Positions 24,482-27,137 of a DNA stretch of 27,137 nt are shown piece after piece (positions within the stretch are counted from its first letter, which is position 1; each line of letters starts with the position of its first letter). The DNA lies in assembly GCA_964369445.1 (NCBI GenBank), contig CAYJFU010000028.1, positions 1 to 27,137 of the forward strand. Direction: 5' to 3'. The notes beneath the pieces were generated by a model. The model saw only the letters and a list, made by a program, of their open reading frames with translations, was not told the origin of the DNA and made no database searches. This stretch comes from CAYJBH01 sp964369445 (GTDB lineage Bacteria; Bacillota; Clostridia; Oscillospirales; Ruminococcaceae). A program made the translations under genes and the position numbers.

Positions 24482-25456
24482 CTAATTAAGTTTAAACCTG
24501 TTTTCCCTATTTCCGAGAGCAATGACGGTACCGCGTTGCAACTGTGTCGCCATGTTGGCAACCAGTCTGTTGCCGCCGTCGATGTAGGTGCCGTTGCTGG
24601 AGTAGTCGGTCACCATGTAACAGCCGAGCGAAGTATTATAAAGTATGCTGCAATGTTTGCGGCTGAGTTTTTCGGCGTTGCGGTCGATGATGAGGTTGCA
24701 GGTGTTATCACGTCCAATGAGCAGATCCTCATTTGGTGCAAGGGGGATAGTCTGGCCGGCGTACATACCCGACAGACCCGACAGCGAGCCTGCCTGCGGT
24801 GTGGCAGGTGCTTTTGGTTGAACGTTGACAAAGTTTTTAGCGCCTTCTATTTTGCTTGTTGCGGCACCGGTGCCACCAAAGTCATAGTTGGAGGTAAAGG
24901 CAACAAGATAATCAACAACGCGGCGCATACCGCCGGTAAACGGAACAAATATGCTTATGGCAAGATGCGGTTTGATGTCGAATGCTATGTAGTACTTGTA
25001 GCGCCAGTAGATGTTGTAGGCTACACAGCAACCCCAGTACAGGCCAACGAGTATCATTCCAAAAATCATCCAGCTAAAATTGCTGATAGCGACAATAATG
25101 ATGAACAGTATGCCACCATAGAACCACCAACCCTCAAGGAAGAAAACCATCCACCAAGCCTCGTCGACTATTTTAAGACGGTACAGTGCTTTAGCGACCG
25201 GCACAAAGGGCATCCAGTCCTTTTCAAGACCTGCTTTGCGGCCAATATGAAGCCATTTAAAGCCGGTTATTGTCCAGTATGCCACCAGCATTAACAAAAC
25301 GATGACGACAAAGAGAATAAAACTTGAAACAAGTGTGTTGATAACGGTCATGATGGCACTGCCGATGCCGCCCAGTGCGCCGAGTGCCGCCATCGGATCG
25401 GCACTACCGCTACTTCCCGAGCCGCCCAACATAAGATCTAATAACAGATTTTCCAT
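24482..25456 (-). CDS. DUF5684-like membrane protein with C-terminal FHA domain
   Basis: 324 residues. A Gly/Ser/Ala-rich start is followed by a membrane helix (about 44-65). A DUF5684-like block comes next: KAGLEKDWMPFVPVAKALYRL (74-94), further helices at about 100-124 and 128-150, and IFVPFTGGMRRVVDY (169-183). A Pro/Ala/Gly linker (about 195-235) leads to a cytosolic FHA domain with GR (248-249), SRKH (265-268) and SSNGT (286-290), all the phosphothreonine-binding hallmarks. It is therefore expected to recruit a Thr-phosphorylated partner to the membrane. GGAGG sits six bases before the ATG. A palindrome ATTGTTAACAAT lies upstream. It groups with the FHA and PP2C genes; a Ser/Thr kinase is expected but not in view. 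Confidence 0.85.
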   Translation of the reverse strand: MENLLLDLMLGGSGSSGSADPMAALGALGGIGSAIMTVINTLVSSFILFVVIVLLMLVAYWTITGFKWLHIGRKAGLEKDWMPFVPVAKALYRLKIVDEAWWMVFFLEGWWFYGGILFIIIVAISNFSWMIFGMILVGLYWGCCVAYNIYWRYKYYIAFDIKPHLAISIFVPFTGGMRRVVDYLVAFTSNYDFGGTGAATSKIEGAKNFVNVQPKAPATPQAGSLSGLSGMYAGQTIPLAPNEDLLIGRDNTCNLIIDRNAEKLSRKHCSILYNTSLGCYMVTDYSSNGTYIDGGNRLVANMATQLQRGTVIALGNRENRFKLN

Positions 25457-25504
25457 AAAAAACCTCCAAATTTGTGTAGTGCACTGTTAAGCTAAATTGA
25501 ATAA

Positions 25505-25516
25505 ATTGTTAACAAT
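25505..25516. promoter_or_regulatory. Palindrome ATTGTTAACAAT, possible operator
   Basis: A perfect 12-bp inverted repeat about 50 bases upstream of the membrane/FHA gene start. No convincing promoter hexamers were found around it, so this is tentative; AT-rich 12-mers of this kind can arise by chance. Confidence 0.25.
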
Positions 25517-25699
25517 GCCTGTGTTATTAACATTTTTTAGACAACCTCTAAATATTCGGGTATGATTTCAGGTCGTGGTTTTTTGTCAGATTATTCCAAA
25601 AACTGAGCAAACGCTTTGTGCATTCGTAAATATTTTTTTGGAGCTATGACAGAAAAAGACAAGAACCGGAAAGCGTGAACAAATTTTTAGAGGCACACT

Positions 25700-26386
25700 T
25701 TAGTCTTTGCTTGTCTCCCAACTAAATGCCTCGCAACAGCAGGGGATGAACATCAGTTCCGATTTGCCCACAAGCAGTCTGTCGTGGGATTTTAGCGGCT
25801 GAGGACTTAACACTACCTGATCGTTGAGATAGCACAGCTCTTTGCTGTCACCGGGTTGCATTAGGAACAGATTACCACGCGGCTCGTACACCACGATAGC
25901 ATGGCGCTCACGGCTGACGGTGTTGTCTTTGCTGATGCTGACATCCATGTTAGCCGAACGACCGATAAAGTTTCTGCCGCTTTTAAGGCGGAAATCCTCA
26001 CCGAAGTGTTCACCTTTGACGCAAACAAGCCAACCGACAACCGGCTCTGAGCCTATGGCGGAAGAGAAAAAACCCACCGTTTTGTTGTCATCGTCCATGA
26101 CGGGTGCGGCTGGTGCGCTGACAGCCGCATTGACGGCATCCTGAAGTGAGGATGGTGTCGAAGCAGCCGGTGCCATCACCGCTTGTTCTGTTGGGGTCAG
26201 TGGCATTGTCGGCGCCGGTTCCGACATGTTGAGCGCTACGGTGACGTCATCGTTGCCCTGTTGGACAAGTGGCATTGTGACGTTGCTGTTGCCCACAGCA
26301 CCACCGCCGCCGCCTGAGCAATGCGGGCAACTGCCAAAGCTCTCGCCGTCGTAGAAATGTCCGTTTTTGCACTTTACAAGATTCAT
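25700..26386 (-). CDS. Soluble FHA-domain protein with N-terminal zinc ribbon
   Basis: 228 residues. The N-terminus carries C6-x3-H10 ... C20-x2-C23, a small zinc-binding ribbon. A Gly-rich and then Ala/Pro-rich disordered region (24-110) contains four similar threonine motifs: NVTMPL (35-40), DVTVAL (47-52), PTMPL (59-63) and NKTVGF (101-106), the last behind an acidic DDD. The FHA domain follows (about 118-215), with GRNFIGR (137-143) and SRERH (158-162); the usual NGT loop is replaced by YLNDQ, which may alter ligand preference. The layout recalls GarA/OdhI, where a phosphorylated N-terminal Thr binds the protein's own FHA domain; that is an analogy. ATG at 26386 was chosen because GGGAG lies eight bases upstream. 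Confidence 0.85.
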   Translation of the reverse strand: MNLVKCKNGHFYDGESFGSCPHCSGGGGGAVGNSNVTMPLVQQGNDDVTVALNMSEPAPTMPLTPTEQAVMAPAASTPSSLQDAVNAAVSAPAAPVMDDDNKTVGFFSSAIGSEPVVGWLVCVKGEHFGEDFRLKSGRNFIGRSANMDVSISKDNTVSRERHAIVVYEPRGNLFLMQPGDSKELCYLNDQVVLSPQPLKSHDRLLVGKSELMFIPCCCEAFSWETSKD

Positions 26387-26569
26387 AACAATTTCTCCCA
26401 TGTGTGTGTGCTAGATGTGTCGTCAAGAGTGTTTATCCGTACGATTTTGGCGATTGTCTCGCAATAAGTGTTATCAAAACCCACATTCTGTTGATGAACG
26501 TATCATTTTCCAATTTATATGACGAAAATCGTTCAAAATCTGTTCGTTTCAACTCAAAGACTGCACTAT

Positions 26570-27137
26570 CTAATTATTATTTATATCAATTGACACATTC
26601 GGCTCTGCACCGATGTATCGCATTAATATTGCTGTGGTGTTGTCGTGACCTACGCTTGTATCGTCGATGGCGGTGACGACTACCCTGTGAACCATGTCTT
26701 TTAAGCGCCCGTCCTGCGACAATATCTTGTGTATCTGCTCATCTGAGAGGCACTTGGTAAGACCGTCACTGCACAGCAGTATCGTGTCGTCGGTTTGCAG
26801 CTGTAACGGTGCGTGTGAAATGTCAACAAGCTCCAGCGTCGGTGCTCCAAGGTAACTTATCAGTGCCTCCTTACGTGGGTTTGAGTCCGCCTGTTGTTGT
26901 GTCAGTTTGCCCTCCGCCACCATCTGTTGCAGTTGCAGTGCATAGTTGTGATCCTTTGTCAGGCGCACTATCTCATGGTTGCGGATAACATAAATTCGGC
27001 TGTCGCCCACCGACACCCAGTAGAGTGACGAACCGCGGATGTAGCAACATACAAGCGTTGTACCTGCCTCTTGTCCCGGTGCGTGGTGGTTTGCAAGCAT
27101 CATGTCATTTGCATCATGCACCGCCGCTTCCAACATG
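26570..27137 (-). CDS. PP2C-type Ser/Thr protein phosphatase, C-terminal part (cut by window edge)
   Basis: The visible 188 codons are open to the right edge, so the true start lies outside; the family is about 240-260 residues. Seen: AGTTLVCCYI, the GDSR motif in WVSVGDSRIYVIR, the RLTKDHN segment, LLCSDGLTKCLSD with its metal-binding aspartate, and GHDNTTAILMRY with the final aspartate. The N-terminal DGMGG metal site is not in view. It would dephosphorylate Thr/Ser on partners of a Hanks-type kinase. The 183-base gap to the zinc-ribbon FHA gene and the same strand suggest a joint signalling locus. Identity is secure; partners are inferred. Confidence 0.92.
   Translation of the reverse strand, partial: MLEAAVHDANDMMLANHHAPGQEAGTTLVCCYIRGSSLYWVSVGDSRIYVIRNHEIVRLTKDHNYALQLQQMVAEGKLTQQQADSNPRKEALISYLGAPTLELVDISHAPLQLQTDDTILLCSDGLTKCLSDEQIHKILSQDGRLKDMVHRVVVTAIDDTSVGHDNTTAILMRYIGAEPNVSIDINNN

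Overview
The window looks like a chromosomal segment of a low-to-mid GC Firmicute, most likely a Clostridia/Oscillospirales-type gut or environmental bacterium. It is probably a metagenome or draft scaffold, because a run of ten N interrupts one gene. The case rests on strong AAGGAG-type ribosome sites, frequent TTG/GTG starts, sigma-A type promoters with 17-bp spacers, small zinc-ribbon membrane proteins of clostridial type, GTP-type PEP carboxykinase, and an FHA/PP2C signalling cluster. The genus is not determined. I see no rRNA, tRNA, CRISPR, prophage or intact insertion sequence.

Layout. (1) 1-5.2 kb: trpS (cut by the left edge) and gltX diverge from back-to-back promoters. gltX is followed by a zinc-ribbon/RING-like membrane protein, then a SatP-type acetate transporter and a SAM methyltransferase, closed by a bidirectional hairpin terminator. 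(2) 5.2-11.2 kb, minus strand: rlmB, a very large protein that looks like a catalytically dead P-type ATPase with a long disordered N-terminus (it contains the assembly gap), asnA, and a DHH-family phosphoesterase. (3) 11.2-20.2 kb, plus strand: a MetY-type sulfhydrylase behind a promoter framed by inverted repeats, about 1 kb without a recognisable gene, then polA-rimI-tsaD and a highly codon-biased pckA with its own promoter and terminator. (4) 20.5-23.3 kb, minus strand: a Gfo/Idh/MocA oxidoreductase and a sugar-phosphate-isomerase-like TIM barrel in one operon, with two mutually exclusive hairpins between the genes, plus a surface-protein C-terminal remnant downstream. (5) 23.3-27.1 kb, minus strand: a PP2C phosphatase (cut by the right edge), a zinc-ribbon FHA protein, a DUF5684-like membrane/FHA fusion, and a lipoprotein. 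This looks like a phosphothreonine signalling module whose kinase would be expected beyond the edge.

The most unusual items are five. First, the pseudo-P-type ATPase. Second, the FHA/PP2C module, in which one FHA protein carries four copies of a short threonine motif. Third, a two-hairpin element present twice. Fourth, the alternative hairpin pair between the oxidoreductase and TIM-barrel genes. Fifth, a set of palindromes that share a GCCGTCGGC-like centre while their arms differ but stay complementary. Functional calls for the housekeeping enzymes rest on clear motifs. Calls for the signalling module, the regulatory sites and the repeats are partly inference.
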